DNA of 64,000 nucleotides. Source: Mytilus californianus. Taxonomy: Eukaryota > Mollusca > Bivalvia > Mytilida > Mytilidae. The stretch covers positions 71,202,322 to 71,266,321 of the forward strand of contig NW_026262593.1 in the NCBI RefSeq assembly GCF_021869535.1. The letters run 5' to 3'. Both the position numbers and the translations under genes were made by a program. Below the pieces are notes generated by a model that did not search any database, was not told where the DNA came from, and saw only the letters and a program-made list of their open reading frames with translations. This document shows, in pieces, positions 52,401-57,700 of this stretch (its first letter is position 1; each line of letters begins with the position of its first letter).

Positions 52401-54754
52401 AAAAGACTGTGTCCAGTGTTTACAAATTTCTTTAAAGCAGAAACTGCATATTTACGTTGACATTCAAACATTGCACGAGGAACATATCCTAGAATTTCAA
52501 TTAGTTGATTAAGAACTTTAGAAGTGTCACTAAATATTGTCATATGTTTTGGGGATAAAGAAGCGTTCACACAATCTGCACAAGGCAATATTGTATATAT
52601 ATTTTCTTCATTTACATGTGATAATCTTAAAGGTGTTTTTGATTGGATACAAATAGTTACTACTGCGACCAATGGAAATCATTACCTCATGGATCCCAAA
52701 TTCTGACTTAATCTGCCTAGGGTTAAGAGGATCGGGTCGGATCTTAACTCTTTGCTAGTGAAGACAAGAAGCATGGTTCATCAAATACCATACAAAAAGT
52801 TCAACTGAATGGTTTTCTTATATATAAGTTATGCAGACTTAGACTAATTGGAAAAATAAACATTCATCTTTCATTTGTATTTGTAATGTAAAATCTCATT
52901 TGTTTTTTAAAATGCACACATGTTGTCAATTTAAAGCATGTAAAAAAATAATGAGTTCTTCAATATACAGCAAAATAAAAAATGTATGCAGCATTTTATA
53001 GTCCCTTTTTCATGGTCATAGGTCATGTTCTGAATAAGTTGTTGCCATTTAAGATACAAATGAAACTTTATTTTCATGAAATTTATATAAAATTCAAAAG
53101 AAAAACACAAAAGAAGAATTCTAAGATAAAATCTTGCGATCAAAATTTATCGGAAGTTATACTAAAATAATTATGAATTATTAGTTTTTTTACTGTTCCT
53201 GAAAGCAAATTTTGAAAATATATTTACACAAAATCTTTTCTTACACAGTGATCTGATAATCTACTCAAAAAAATGATAAAAATTCCAGTCTCCTTCATTC
53301 AATAATCATTGTATTAAATCACAAGAATATTTGATTTCAACATTTATGTGTGTCCACCTTTGTACACTAATATGTGTCCACACCTTACCAATGTTTTGTT
53401 GGTTGTTTGTCCACAAGAGTGCCACTAACACAACACTAACCATTTTCTTTTTCAGAGATAATCTCACTTTAAACAATAGCTTCTCCACAATGGGCCGAAA
53501 CTCAACTCTGGGTCGGTCTTTTCGTGGTCCAAATTTGGACACAAGCGGAAGCAAAAATCGTATAAGTTTCAGGGTAAGTTTTTATACATACAGACTTTAC
53601 GCTATTTATAGGGACAGAAAGGATGTGTTTTGGACGAAAATGACACAAAAATATCTTGAGTTAATAGGAAATATATAATCATCAGAAATATTTTACAATA
53701 TGATAGAAAAACAAAGGATATTGGGTATCCATCCATGACACAAAATCAGTACATGCACAGCAAAAAAACATACAAAAAACAAAGGAACAACGCATTTATT
53801 GCTGTTCTTTATCTCAAAGTCACAGTGAAGCCTGTTTTGACCACACCAACCATGAATTGATGAATCAGTGCTTTTTTTTTGGGGGGGGGGGGAGGGGGGA
53901 GGGGGGGCTCTTTTCTTTTATCTAAACAGATGAAAGACCCAAGGGACTCAATTTATTTTAAAAAATCAATGTGGATTGTTCCATTGTTTAATAATATTAC
54001 AAGGAATTCAATAGATATGGTACAACAAGATTTAATATTTTATTGAAACTTGGCTATTTGATTACACCTCAGGTCATGTGGTTGTACTTTTCACAAGTTG
54101 TTGCCATAGTATCAAGTAGTTCATTTTGCTTTATTGATTACTTGCCAATCAGTAATTCAATAAGTTCCTAGATTCAGACGTTAGAAATTTGTTGGCCAAT
54201 ATAAATGACCTTATTGCTATTTGTGAATTTGCAAACGTCACCCAAGATTTTGGGACATTTAAAATATTGACTTCATATGACTATCACTTTTCTTTTGTTT
54301 CATCACTTTTAAGAGAACATCTGTGATGTTTAATAATGGCAGAAAAATAAAAAATAAAGAGGTGCATTGAATAAGTTGCCCAGAAAGAGGACAATATATA
54401 AAATAATAATGATCTTTTATCAGATACTAAAATTTCATGATATTTTGAAACATGCTTTACTTGAAGAAAAAAAAAGATTGATTTAATAGATTTAATCAAA
54501 TAATAAAATAGGTATTAGAAAAAATATATTATCTGTTATTAAATAATTATAAATGTATTTATATTAATATCTTTATTTCTTTTTAGGGCTCTCTTGGCCG
54601 GGCCTTTGGCAGGAAAGTCAAAGAAGACCTCAACAAACTCACGATAGATGTAGAAACACCAAAACGCAAAATCTCCGCCCCTTCAGACTTTAAACATAAC
54701 ACATTACAGTCAGTGTTCGAACAGGAAGTTACACCTAAACAAAATTCATCGTAG
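25134..54754 (+). CDS. KAZN: Kazrin homologue, 13 visible exons (5' end missing)
   Basis: Kazrins are cytosolic and membrane-associated adaptors with an N-terminal coiled coil and three C-terminal SAM domains. In vertebrates they are linked to periplakin, ARVCF catenin, cell junctions and endosome traffic. Joining 25134-25484, 28136-28342, 30208-30368, 31545-31691, 32441-32594, 34692-34907, 41212-41402, 42629-42741, 46380-46614, 49544-49645, 51896-52062, 53456-53573 and 54587-54754 gives one open frame of 775 codons plus TAG. Every junction is AG/GT with matching phase. Visible order: coiled coil about residues 60-290, basic patch 379-400, SAM1 about 445-512, SAM2 about 520-588, SAM3 about 608-677, basic tail. 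Stretches such as LRDFIRNY, AENVKSGKVLL, LVDGRILN and GVHGAILVLEP recall vertebrate kazrin closely. Liprin-beta was considered, but its SAM sequences fit less well. The first two bases complete a codon begun in an upstream exon that I could not find. Confidence 0.94.
25518..25773 (-). mobile_element. tRNA-derived SINE next to a kazrin splice donor
   Basis: A well-preserved copy in reverse: the tail end faces the exon, and the head reads, on the - strand, GGGGCCTCGGTGGCCGAGTG then GGTTGTGAGTTCGAACCCC (A and B boxes). A perfect 12-bp duplication AAAAACAAATAA flanks it (25506-25517, 25774-25785). The insertion starts 33 bp after the exon end at 25484. Confidence 0.92.
25786..26580. other. Intron DNA, nothing recognised
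   Basis: AT-rich kazrin intron 1 sequence with no coding signal. Confidence 0.35.
26592..26819. mobile_element. TA-flanked mariner-like MITE
   Basis: 228 bp, ends CTGTGGATTCAGTTATTTTC and ACGAATAATAATGAATTGACAG, TA on both sides. Same family as 23276-23484. Confidence 0.75.
26885..27045 (+). repeat. CCCC-hairpin dispersed element
   Basis: ATACCCCTGGCGTAGTCGAC, then GACCGTCCGTCC and GTCTGTCCATCCATCC, ending CAGACACATTTTTCT. Related to 20880-21240. Confidence 0.6.
27652..27871 (-). mobile_element. tRNA-derived SINE
   Basis: AATGCCACTTTCAGCACTCT, TTTTATTGGTGGAGGAAGCC and the tRNA-like head ACTTGATCACCCAGGCCCC in reverse. The tail end merges with a fragment of the ATGAGACAAC repeat family. Confidence 0.8.
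28010..28085 (-). repeat. SINE-tail-like fragment, second family
   Basis: GATTGATTTGATTGTTGGTT, GCTAAATGTCCAGCGGC and TTTCATGCATGTTCAGGACG. The opposite strand of the same tail appears at 44745-44798 (GGACGTTAAGCAACCAACAA). Confidence 0.55.
28136..28342 (+). CDS. KAZN: Kazrin exon 2 (coiled coil)
   Basis: The acceptor is TATTTTACAG and the donor GTAAGT; 207 bp, phase 1 on both sides. It encodes residues 117-185 and half of 186, Lys/Glu/Gln-rich with leucine spacing typical of a coiled coil. It ends in a LNRAKEALQ segment that corresponds to the vertebrate kazrin coiled coil just before its conserved MKxDRKRLK run. Confidence 0.9.
28440..29110. repeat. Repeat-derived intron DNA
   Basis: ACAACACCCGAGCCAAATAG and CCTGACTTGGACAGGCTCAT (28500-28565) resemble the right part of the 7885-8225 family. 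The rest of this kazrin intron 2 segment has no recognisable feature. Confidence 0.45.
29212..29411. mobile_element. TA-flanked mariner-like MITE, second family
   Basis: 200 bp with ends CTGTAAACAAACTTATTTTC and AGTTAGTTGGTTTACAG, TA on both sides (29210-29211 and 29412-29413). Confidence 0.72.
29812..29970 (+). mobile_element. 5'-truncated tRNA-derived SINE
   Basis: Starts within the body (CTCCAATCTTAATTGACTGG), has GCTTCCTCTGCCAATACAAA and ends ACACCAATCGATCAATCA. Confidence 0.82.
30208..30368 (+). CDS. KAZN: Kazrin exon 3 (coiled coil)
   Basis: The acceptor is TATATTACAG and the donor GTAAGA; 161 bp, entering in phase 1 and leaving in phase 0. Residues 186-239 contain SDRKRLKAEK, QMKQLYTTLE and LRDFIRNYQQK, among the most conserved blocks of the kazrin coiled coil. 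Confidence 0.95.
30530..30655. repeat. Short tandem triplet, about 47-50 bp
   Basis: CAGAGAGCGCCAATCAAAAT then CCTGGATTCATATGTCTCAT recurs three times. The - strand frames here (ESRILIGALC repeats) come from it. Confidence 0.85.
30826..31395 (+). mobile_element. Non-autonomous element with 160-bp central repeats, copy 1
   Basis: Opens with a hairpin (AGTCCCCTATCGAC gaa GTCGATGGGGACT), then GTTTGTCTGTCC, then three units of 160 bp (AGTTTTCC at about 30906, 31066, 31226) with CATGACAAGTTACAGATCAA and GAGTTATGGTCCTTGGACTT. It closes with GGTAGCGGACT, roughly the inverse of the start. A longer copy is at 49964-50695. The plan resembles the pearl/CvA-type elements described from oysters. Confidence 0.78.
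31545..31691 (+). CDS. KAZN: Kazrin exon 4 (coiled coil end)
   Basis: The acceptor is ATTTTTCAG and the donor GTAAAA; 147 bp, phase 0 on both sides. It encodes residues 240-288, with EKWEIIKQARDAQERA followed by LRTQLESKEQHIKKL, aligning with the last part of the vertebrate kazrin coiled coil. The frame stays open for 17 codons past the donor, so intron retention would add a short tail and then a stop at 31746. Confidence 0.93.
31750..32430. other. Kazrin intron 4, nothing recognised
   Basis: AT-rich sequence with A/C-rich AAACAAACAAAACAAAAC near 32080-32105; no coding or repeat structure otherwise. Confidence 0.35.
32441..32594 (+). CDS. KAZN: Kazrin exon 5 (Pro/Thr-rich linker)
   Basis: The acceptor is TTTTCTGTAG and the donor GTATTA; 154 bp, phase 0 to phase 1. 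Residues 289-339 are rich in Pro, Thr and Ser and look like a disordered linker. It is less conserved than its neighbours; it is assigned from its splice signals and its frame with exons 4 and 6. Confidence 0.82.
32645..32775 (+). repeat. Dispersed repeat (GATACCAAAGGGACATTC family)
   Basis: GGCTAAAGATACCAAAGGGA, CATTCAAACTCATAAGTCGA and CATGGCTAAAAATGAAAAAC. An inverted copy lies at about 59815-60015. Confidence 0.78.
33110..34138. mobile_element. Non-autonomous hAT-like element
   Basis: Ends CAGGGCTTTCAAAA and (reverse complement of the right end) CATGGCTTCCAAAATG. Subterminal AGCCAGCCGGACATTTTA on the left recurs inside the right end as GCCAGCCGGACAATGTCC. Flanks AGATGTGA (33102-33109) and AGATGTAG (34139-34146) match at six of eight bases, consistent with an aged 8-bp duplication. 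No transposase frame. Confidence 0.6.
34342..34547. mobile_element. TA-flanked MITE with GCG-rich ends
   Basis: 206 bp; the terminal inverted repeats (CTGTAAATTCAGAAATTATT plus GCG) are perfect over 23 bp; TA on both sides. It lies about 145 bp upstream of kazrin exon 6. Confidence 0.9.
34692..34907 (+). CDS. KAZN: Kazrin exon 6 (basic patch)
   Basis: The acceptor is TCTGTTTTAG and the donor GTAAAA; 216 bp, phase 1 on both sides. Residues 341-378 are Ser-rich. Residues 379-400 hold a run of lysines followed by RISLGSISKVFTRGRVRR, matching the vertebrate kazrin GFGSISRVFARGKQRKS region. The patch could be a nuclear localisation or phospholipid-binding signal (inference). The next intron contains two other genes. 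Confidence 0.92.
35199..35321. repeat. Long imperfect hairpin upstream of the recombinase
   Basis: Two arms of about 58 bp (35199-35257 and 35264-35321) are inverted copies with a handful of mismatches and one indel. They are separated by a 6-base loop, and the outer ends read TACCAAATG and CATTTGGTA. The hairpin ends 100 bp before the recombinase ATG. It may be a fold-back element, an end or regulatory structure of the Crypton, or a small-RNA precursor. Confidence 0.8.
35322..35420 (+). promoter_or_regulatory. Candidate promoter / 5' UTR of the recombinase
   Basis: This stretch is richer in CpG than its surroundings and carries CGACGTCA, one mismatch from a full cAMP-response element, near 35347, then CCGTCACG and CACGCGG. 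It lies directly before the ATG at 35421. No TATA box is evident. The role is inferred from position. Confidence 0.35.
35421..36390 (+). CDS. Crypton-type tyrosine recombinase, exon 1
   Basis: The enzyme is a DNA recombinase of the tyrosine-recombinase superfamily, as carried by Crypton transposons and by their domesticated relatives (DUF3504 and ZMYM/QRICH1-like proteins). It starts at an ATG in good context (AAAATGG). The donor GTATGT follows 36390 in phase 1, and exon 2 (37086-37645) completes a 509-residue protein. The N-terminal 100 residues are acidic with repeated LSQ motifs. About residues 165-265 form an alpha-helical core-binding region (FTVGDINQWMSRFV). The first catalytic arginine is Arg288 in FGLRGVDEHRNL, the usual Crypton context. 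It lies wholly inside a kazrin intron on the same strand. Active transposon or domesticated gene cannot be decided from one copy. Confidence 0.88.
37086..37645 (+). CDS. Crypton-type tyrosine recombinase, exon 2 (catalytic)
   Basis: The acceptor is CGGTGTTTCAG; exon 1 ends in phase 1 and the junction rebuilds TYKGGLHQRHL, typical of this family. The C-terminal catalytic residues are all present: His407-x-x-x-Arg411 (HSGKR), His433 (GHRS) and nucleophile Tyr442 (RKYKR). A Lys-rich stretch (PPKKCKLES) and a Ser/Gly/Asn tail of about 50 residues follow. TAG ends the frame at 37645. An AATAAA at 37827-37832, about 180 bp on, is a candidate polyadenylation signal. No frameshift or internal stop is seen. 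Confidence 0.9.
37646..38210. other. Between recombinase and TRIM-like gene
   Basis: It holds the recombinase 3' UTR with AATAAA at 37827-37832, a fragment of the GATGTGGTATAAATGCC..ATGAGACAAC repeat at 37872-37925, and a TAAGAGAGACAACTC motif near 38180. Confidence 0.45.
38217..38222 (-). terminator. Polyadenylation signal candidate for the TRIM-like gene
   Basis: AATAAA on the - strand, about 110 bp past the stop codon at 38334-38336. Confidence 0.4.
38334..40115 (-). CDS. RING-less TRIM-like protein: two B-boxes, coiled coil, propeller
   Basis: The uninterrupted frame gives 593 residues. The start is the ATG at 40115-40113 (MAQSPSACQLC, A at -3); 11 further in-frame codons upstream begin with TTG, not ATG. 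B-box 1 has Cys8/Cys11, Cys21/Cys24, Cys29/Cys32 and His37. B-box 2 is Cys72/His75, Cys84/Cys87, Cys92/Cys95, His100/His103. A coiled coil covers about 107-230. Residues about 280-590 have repeated beta-rich segments like the NHL-type propellers of TRIM2/3/56/71 relatives. There is no RING, so E3 ligase activity cannot be assumed. Bivalves have many such intronless B-box genes, often discussed in immunity. It lies antisense inside a kazrin intron, about 0.7 kb after the recombinase. Confidence 0.88.
   Translation of the reverse strand: MAQSPSACQLCETDTNIEWKCYECEILFCNSCKIKIHSKLKISDSHHVLNIKTCREDDSEIFKRAELKNKPCKKHAKQKSIFYCCECDEMICAACLPESHSNHKFQEIEEAFDEKLTEIKSIQEKTEKQFEIMVRDAETLQKFLSCLNEYYKVETLRINLKYVGWQQLLKQKWSNLTSTLQVLKKRADENISKEKSLLQEGKQILLHRTEKIDQTLKSFQPEEVFSIVKEMKKENIPIYNTNVGKRLYFVSNSDYKSIHVVEKDFISQFEIMEQHVSTDFEIIGKYVLDIPGKLAGLSICKNDHTMAWIYNDQNILRKIYLAENGIQTIKEINVEVHDISLDQEGTLYVLVKDNTDIKIFKKKKKFKSFLNMSPYFPISIHINKDNEIIVGLIKDKECKVVVLSKLGEKINSLELDTEDKRIFTFPHKITSNINGDILVADCQQDSAGRVVIIKKDGHFNLISNANVIIEDFCPGDIATTSTGHVIVINTKHHKLCIYTMDGTYLTNEYLSIFKDYLSEKERDETTCNLPKLTSDIFEKFKETEKYFSLALCIDAGNNGLLLVGGETRSTEFIKKSTGLCVVKLKSSDASAVK
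40191..40198 (-). promoter_or_regulatory. TATA box candidate for the TRIM-like gene
   Basis: The - strand reads TATAAAAA here, about 76 bp upstream of the ATG at 40115. That spacing would leave a 5' UTR of roughly 45 bases. Inference from sequence and position. Confidence 0.4.
40199..41200. repeat. Intron DNA with a dispersed repeat
   Basis: The copy at 40858-41065 reads AAGAAGATGTGGTATGAGTG, CCAATGAGACAACTCTCCA, CACAGTACGGTCTTCAACAC and AAGGGCCCCAAAAACTA. The first 650 bp is featureless AT-rich DNA. Confidence 0.7.
41212..41402 (+). CDS. KAZN: Kazrin exon 7 (first half of SAM1)
   Basis: The acceptor is TACATTTCAG and the donor GTAATT; 191 bp, phase 1 to phase 0. It encodes residues 412-475. 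SAM1 starts at Trp445 (WKANQVLAWLE) and runs through MPMYGKTCAENVKSGK, nearly the vertebrate kazrin sequence at the same place. Confidence 0.96.
41868..42172 (-). repeat. Dispersed repeat, inverted copy of 7885-8225
   Basis: GGCTAGAGGTATAGGGGAGG, GTTTAACCCCGCCGCATTTT, GGGGCCAGCTGAGGACCACC and CCCATTTCCATTCTCAATTT match the family in reverse complement. The 83-codon frame at 41886-42137 is repeat-derived. Confidence 0.85.
42194..42385. mobile_element. Fold-back element, TTAA-like flanks
   Basis: About 192 bp; the inverted ends are perfect over about 42 bp (AGGGCTATTCCATTAAAATG, then TATGTGGGAGGGTAGGAAGG). It is followed by TTAA, with TTTA on the left, so a TTAA target with one change fits. 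Similar in design to 4758-5157. Confidence 0.78.
42629..42741 (+). CDS. KAZN: Kazrin exon 8 (second half of SAM1)
   Basis: The acceptor is TTTGCTTAG and the donor GTAAGT; 113 bp, phase 0 to phase 2. It completes SAM1 with VLLGLSDSELGSAL and HRKKIRLAIEEQRN (residues 476-512). Confidence 0.95.
43228..43312 (+). repeat. Dispersed repeat (GTGGTATGATTGCCAATGAG family)
   Basis: GAAGATGTGGTATGATTGCC, AATGAGACAACTCCCCACAA and ACAACTATAGGTCACCGTAG. Confidence 0.8.
43424..45062. mobile_element. Non-autonomous hAT-like element, 1.64 kb
   Basis: Perfect 11-bp ends AGTGTTTCCCC/GGGGAAACACT; flanks TCATATTT (43416-43423) and ACATATTT (45063-45070) agree at seven of eight bases, the hAT target length. Subterminal repeats AAAGGGCATGGCGTCATTT and AAAGGGCACCTACAGT cluster at both ends. 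No transposase frame. Inside are a SINE-tail fragment (44745-44798), a perfect 13-bp hairpin (44604-44635) and a direct repeat of GACAAACGAACTGCAAATTG 123 bp apart. Confidence 0.8.
45148..46338 (+). mobile_element. Non-autonomous element with ~150-162 bp central repeats, copy 1
   Basis: Starts with the hairpin TACGACCGCAAA..TTTGCGGTCGTA, then TTGGTATGACGTTGGC. About five units follow with GTGTATGGATCTCTCTGAAA and AGGTTCCATATCACAAAGGG. It ends GGTTCGACCTCTGCGGTCAT then ATCAAGCTGCGCCCAGCGGA. A second copy is at 60388-61338. The ends carry GACCGCA and its inverse. Confidence 0.82.
46380..46614 (+). CDS. KAZN: Kazrin exon 9 (SAM2)
   Basis: The acceptor is CTATTTCAG and the donor GTAAGA; 235 bp, phase 2 to phase 0. 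It encodes residues 513-591, essentially all of SAM2. LDHTWIAHRWIPDLGLSQY is followed by NLVDGRILN and KHLNIHRKFHQASVLHAVEL, a close match to kazrin SAM2. The exon starts about 40 bp after the end of a dispersed repeat element (45148-46338). Confidence 0.96.
46680..46860. mobile_element. TA-flanked MITE with GCG-rich ends
   Basis: 181 bp, ends CTGTAAATTCAGAAATTATT and GCATTAATTTCTGAATTTACAG, TA on both sides. Same family as 34342-34547. It begins 65 bp after kazrin exon 9. Confidence 0.88.
47140..47500 (+). repeat. Dispersed repeat, long copy
   Basis: GGTATGATTGCCAATGAGAC, CAACCGTACGGCCCTCAACA, TAAAAGGCCCCAACATTAAA, CAGGCTCCTGACTTGGGACA and GGGTTAAACATGTTTGTGAG. It joins the left part of the 40858 family to the right part of the 7885 family, suggesting both are pieces of one larger element. 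Confidence 0.82.
47880..49290. repeat. 147-bp tandem array, eight units
   Basis: CTATATTTGGTGTATGG or a variant starts near 48110, 48256, 48403, 48550, 48697, 48843, 48990 and 49137, i.e. steps of 146 or 147 bp. Units share AAGGTGTACATGTCTAGCTG, TGACCTTGACCTCATTTTC and GTTAAGTTTTTGTGTTTTGG. A unique head with CGGCGGCGGCGGCG (about 47889) precedes it. Central units are the most alike, outer ones diverged. It lies in kazrin intron 9. Confidence 0.92.
49335..49400. mobile_element. Right-end fragment of the GCG MITE
   Basis: GTCGCATTTTTCGCATTAAT and AATTTCTGAATTTACAGTA match the right end of 46680-46860. Confidence 0.75.
49544..49645 (+). CDS. KAZN: Kazrin exon 10 (start of SAM3)
   Basis: The acceptor is CTATTTCAG and the donor GTATGA; 102 bp, phase 0 on both sides. 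It encodes residues 592-625: LIERRSKSEDGDTDPLVWTN then ERVIKWVQSIDLE, matching the kazrin SAM3 start (DPVVWTNQRVLKWVRDIDL). Confidence 0.95.
49964..50695 (+). mobile_element. Non-autonomous element with 161-bp central repeats, copy 2
   Basis: Starts AGTCCCCTACCGACAAAGTC with GAAGGGGACT; CAGTTTTCC recurs at 50042, 50203, 50364 and 50525, exactly 161 bp apart. It has the inverse end CGGTAGGGGACT at 50647-50658. Homology with 30826-31395 continues to ATGCTTGTTTAT. Confidence 0.85.
50725..50975 (+). repeat. CCCCGC-hairpin dispersed element
   Basis: TATGTCCCCGCCATAACGGA then GGGGCATTAA, CTGTCTGTATGTCCATCTGT, AAAACTTATACACAATGCTC, ending CTATGGACACAT. Same family as 21050-21240; both share the TATACACAATGCT block. 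Confidence 0.7.
51100..51735. repeat. Repeat-derived intron DNA
   Basis: 51110-51270 contains CGAACTCCAAGGAAAATTCA and ATTCCTGACTTGGTACAGGC; 51540-51730 contains CACCAGAAGTGCATTTTATC, CGACCAAAAATTCCAAAGGA and GGCAGCTAAGGTAATCTATT. Both look like members of dispersed mussel repeats (recognition by eye). Confidence 0.45.
51896..52062 (+). CDS. KAZN: Kazrin exon 11 (end of SAM3)
   Basis: The acceptor is GTATTTTATAG and the donor GTAAAT; 167 bp, phase 0 to phase 2. It encodes residues 626-680: EYAENLKDSGVHGAILVLEP, then LATALGIPPSKSYIRRHL, completing SAM3. Confidence 0.96.
52218..52785. repeat. Element with inverted ends around an antisense frame
   Basis: The segment near 52218-52270 (CATGCATCTTCCCTTG, then GATCTGACCC) recurs inverted near 52715-52785 (reverse complement CATGCTTCTTGTCTTC, then GATCCGACCC). 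Between them a - strand frame (52346-52672) contains LPCADCVNASLSPKHMTIF and ILGYVPRAMFECQRKYAVSA, more protein-like than most chance frames here. I cannot name it. It may be a decayed piece of a transposon protein or of a copied gene, inside kazrin intron 11. Confidence 0.35.
52790..53450. other. Kazrin intron 11, rest
   Basis: AT-rich; a short tandem of GTGTCCACCTTTGTACACTA/ATATGTGTCCACACCTTACC near 53348-53390 is the only structure. Confidence 0.35.
53456..53573 (+). CDS. KAZN: Kazrin exon 12 (Ser/Arg-rich tail)
   Basis: The acceptor is TCTTTTTCAG and the donor GTAAGT; 118 bp, phase 2 to phase 0. Residues 681-720 are polar and Ser/Arg-rich, with GRNSTLGRSFRG. The assignment rests on splice signals, phase and the open frame into exon 13. 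An alternative end in which the donor is not used would read on to a stop at 53676-53678. Confidence 0.85.
53679..54580. other. Kazrin intron 12
   Basis: Contains an interrupted G run (53881-53907) after a T run; otherwise AT-rich without features. Confidence 0.4.
54587..54754 (+). CDS. KAZN: Kazrin terminal coding exon 13
   Basis: The acceptor is TTTCTTTTTAG; the exon gives 55 codons and TAG at 54752-54754. The start GSLGRAFGRKVKEDLNKL resembles the basic Gly/Arg region at the C-terminus of long vertebrate kazrin. The rest is polar and ends in Asn-Ser-Ser. Candidate polyadenylation signals AATAAA occur at 55446-55451 and 55586-55591. Confidence 0.88.
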   Translation, partial: GSLGRAFGRKVKEDLNKLTIDVETPKRKISAPSDFKHNTLQSVFEQEVTPKQNSS

Positions 54755-57700
54755 CATTAGTCTAGTCTGTGTATTATGTTTTTTCGATTGTTTAATTCAC
54801 ATGTTTTGTTACTATGACAGTATTTTCTTTGAAGAGGTCTGTTCATTTTTAGTCAAAATTATTAAACTGATTCAAAAAATGAAAATTTTAATCGAAAAAG
54901 GTTTTATTTTAAAGAGATTTATCTTTATGGTCATTTTTTCAAGTATCAAAATTTAAGTGAAGTCCAACTATATATATGGTCATTTTTCTCAATTATTAAT
55001 TTTTTTTTTTTCAAAATAAGATTTTTGGTTTATTTAAAGGTAGAGTCCATTGATTTTATAATTATTTTCCCACTAATTCTTAAAGTAAGGGAGATAACAA
55101 TATCATAGTGTTGACTATAATGGAGTTATCTCCCTCAAGTCTTATGCACCCTCTGGAATAACCTTGTGCAGTCTCTGGTCAAAACTGTCATGGTTTACAA
55201 TACATGTGAATATTGTACTACAACATGATCACACAATGTTTCAATTTTTCTTCTTTTAGGCCACACCATATGAATTTGATGTTAACTAGATTCCATTGTT
55301 CCTAATTTTTCAAAATGAAACAAAATCATTTCATGTAAAGAAATTCTGATTTGTATCAGTAAGTGCTTTTTATTTTCTCTCTGTGCTAATAGAAATTGGG
55401 AAATATTTTTTTATTCAGCCTATATATAGGTTGCTCATTCAGAAAAATAAAAAGGAGAAATTCCTTTTAATTAAAAGTTTGTGTTCAAAAATTTTAGATT
55501 TATTTTAATGAACAAATTTTTATTACAACTTTTAAATGATTATTTTTAATCTTTCAAGGCTTCAAGTCTTATAAACCCCTCTGTTAATAAAAATAACCTA
55601 ATGATAGTTTTTAAAATATTCAAATATGACACATTTGTTCTTACTTTGTAAGATAAAAGTGACCACCAAAGAACAACAGAATAATTTGGTGTGGCCTAAA
55701 AGATTTCATTTTAATTCATGACATTATATTTGTTTTTTATTTCATAACAGACAGTAGATGTAATGTAGATATTAAATACAAGCATAATTCATTACTTTTT
55801 ATAATTTACATATCATTTATACATAAACATAAACATAAGCATAATACCAAAGACTTAAAAGTTTTTTTCAGTATTGAAATGTAATCAAAATTATCTCCCT
55901 TTTCTTGTTAAAATATTGGGAGAAAAATGTCATAACTATAATCTATTTGAATTTTTTTGTACTTGCAATCGTAAGTTGAATAAATCATCTTGTATATTTA
56001 AGGCAAAAAGAATACTATTACATGAAATTTTTGTATTTCTCATTACAAAAAACGCATTAAAAGTTGCAGTTTGTACAAGTGGAATCTGTTTTTTCTGTCT
56101 TAGAAATACATTAACAAGGTCATATGAATTCTATAATAACATTTTTATGGACAGTTTTTTTATGACAATTTTATATGACAGAATCACATATTTTACTTAT
56201 ATGTTTTACTCCTTCATGATTTTATCAGATGTTTTTTTTACAAGGTCTTTCACTAGAATTATTTTTCAACATTTTTGAACTAGTACACTTAAGAATTTTA
56301 TGTGAGCAATTATTTATTTTAAGATCCCATGACAATCAACTTTTTGCTGTACTTGCTAACATGACTTGATGCAATCATTTTTATTTGTATCATAAAATTT
56401 TAGTCAAATATCCCTTTAATTCAGTTGGTAGCTCTTAAGAATATTCGAACTCCCCAAATAGAATTTAACGCTCATTTATATGTTTAAAACATATGCATTT
56501 TGAATTGGTAAAAACCATGATTTGTTTATTTACAAATAATGACAAATGTATTTAACCTAATTTATCATAATACAAAAATGTATATGTATATATATATATA
56601 TGTGTATAATGTGCAATATTAATGTGATAAAAAATGTGTGTTGTGAACTAATGGATTAATCGTGTACATAGCTAAAGAATCATTCACTTATAGTTTTATT
56701 ATACAGTTTTTGGAAAATACTGTAAAAAATCATTTTGGATTCTCTTCAAGTCTTTGATGCCAAAGTATAAACTATCAATGAATTTATCAAAATTCTGCAA
56801 AGTAATTTTGCGATTAATATTACAGTTTTATAACCCTTACCAATTTTGACCTATTTTGAAACTGAGATTGAGCATTTATGAGTAATTTCAAAATGATATC
56901 TTCATTATCTCCCTTTGTTCATAGAGAATTCAGGATATCACAAACTTTTTTTTTTGGAAACAAGACTTGTCCCTTTCATTTTTTAAGACATTATTAAGTA
57001 TTCCAGATTTGCTGTAAAAATCAAATTTGTAAATTTAGTTCTAGAAGTTTGAGTTGCAAAAATTTCACCAAAAATCCGAATATTTTTTTAGAATTCTCTA
57101 TTTTTATAAACTTATGCATTCTGGATAATATTTTCAAAGCCTTCTGATTTGTTAACAAGTTCTTAAACAATGGATATGTTACCAAGGATATGACCTTCTT
57201 TTTATTTTTGTGTACAGACAATAAAATTACCCATAATCCTTTAGGTTCTGAAGTGGACAAATGATACAGAGAATCCATTCATTTTTAAATTAACTTTGAA
57301 ACAAAATATTTGTAAATGATGTATTAATAAGAGTAATGTTTGTTATTTATAGGTTTACAGGGTTGTTAAAATCATGACATGATAAGGCCACATCTACTAT
57401 ATTTTTTGGGGAATTTTTCTTGAACCAAGCGTTGTAAATTTTTTTAGTTTCGTTCCATAGATCCTAATCAACTTCCTGATTGCTCCTGCAGCTGAGTTAT
57501 AATTAGATTATTTACGAGATAAATAAGAGAACTTTTTACTGAAAATTTGATTCCAGCACAGTGAAAATTTTCCATGAAATCTTACAGGACTTGAGTTGTT
57601 ACATAGAAATCCAGGACTCAGTATTCCAATATGATTTTTGCCTCTATATGGACTGATTTTAAATTTTGAAATACTGAATTCCTGTATCAAATCTAGGCAG

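Noticed and set aside
55874..56278. 134-codon + strand frame
   Set aside because: Phe/Ile/Lys-rich, AT-driven composition in the 3' flank of kazrin, with no domain or splice or start context.
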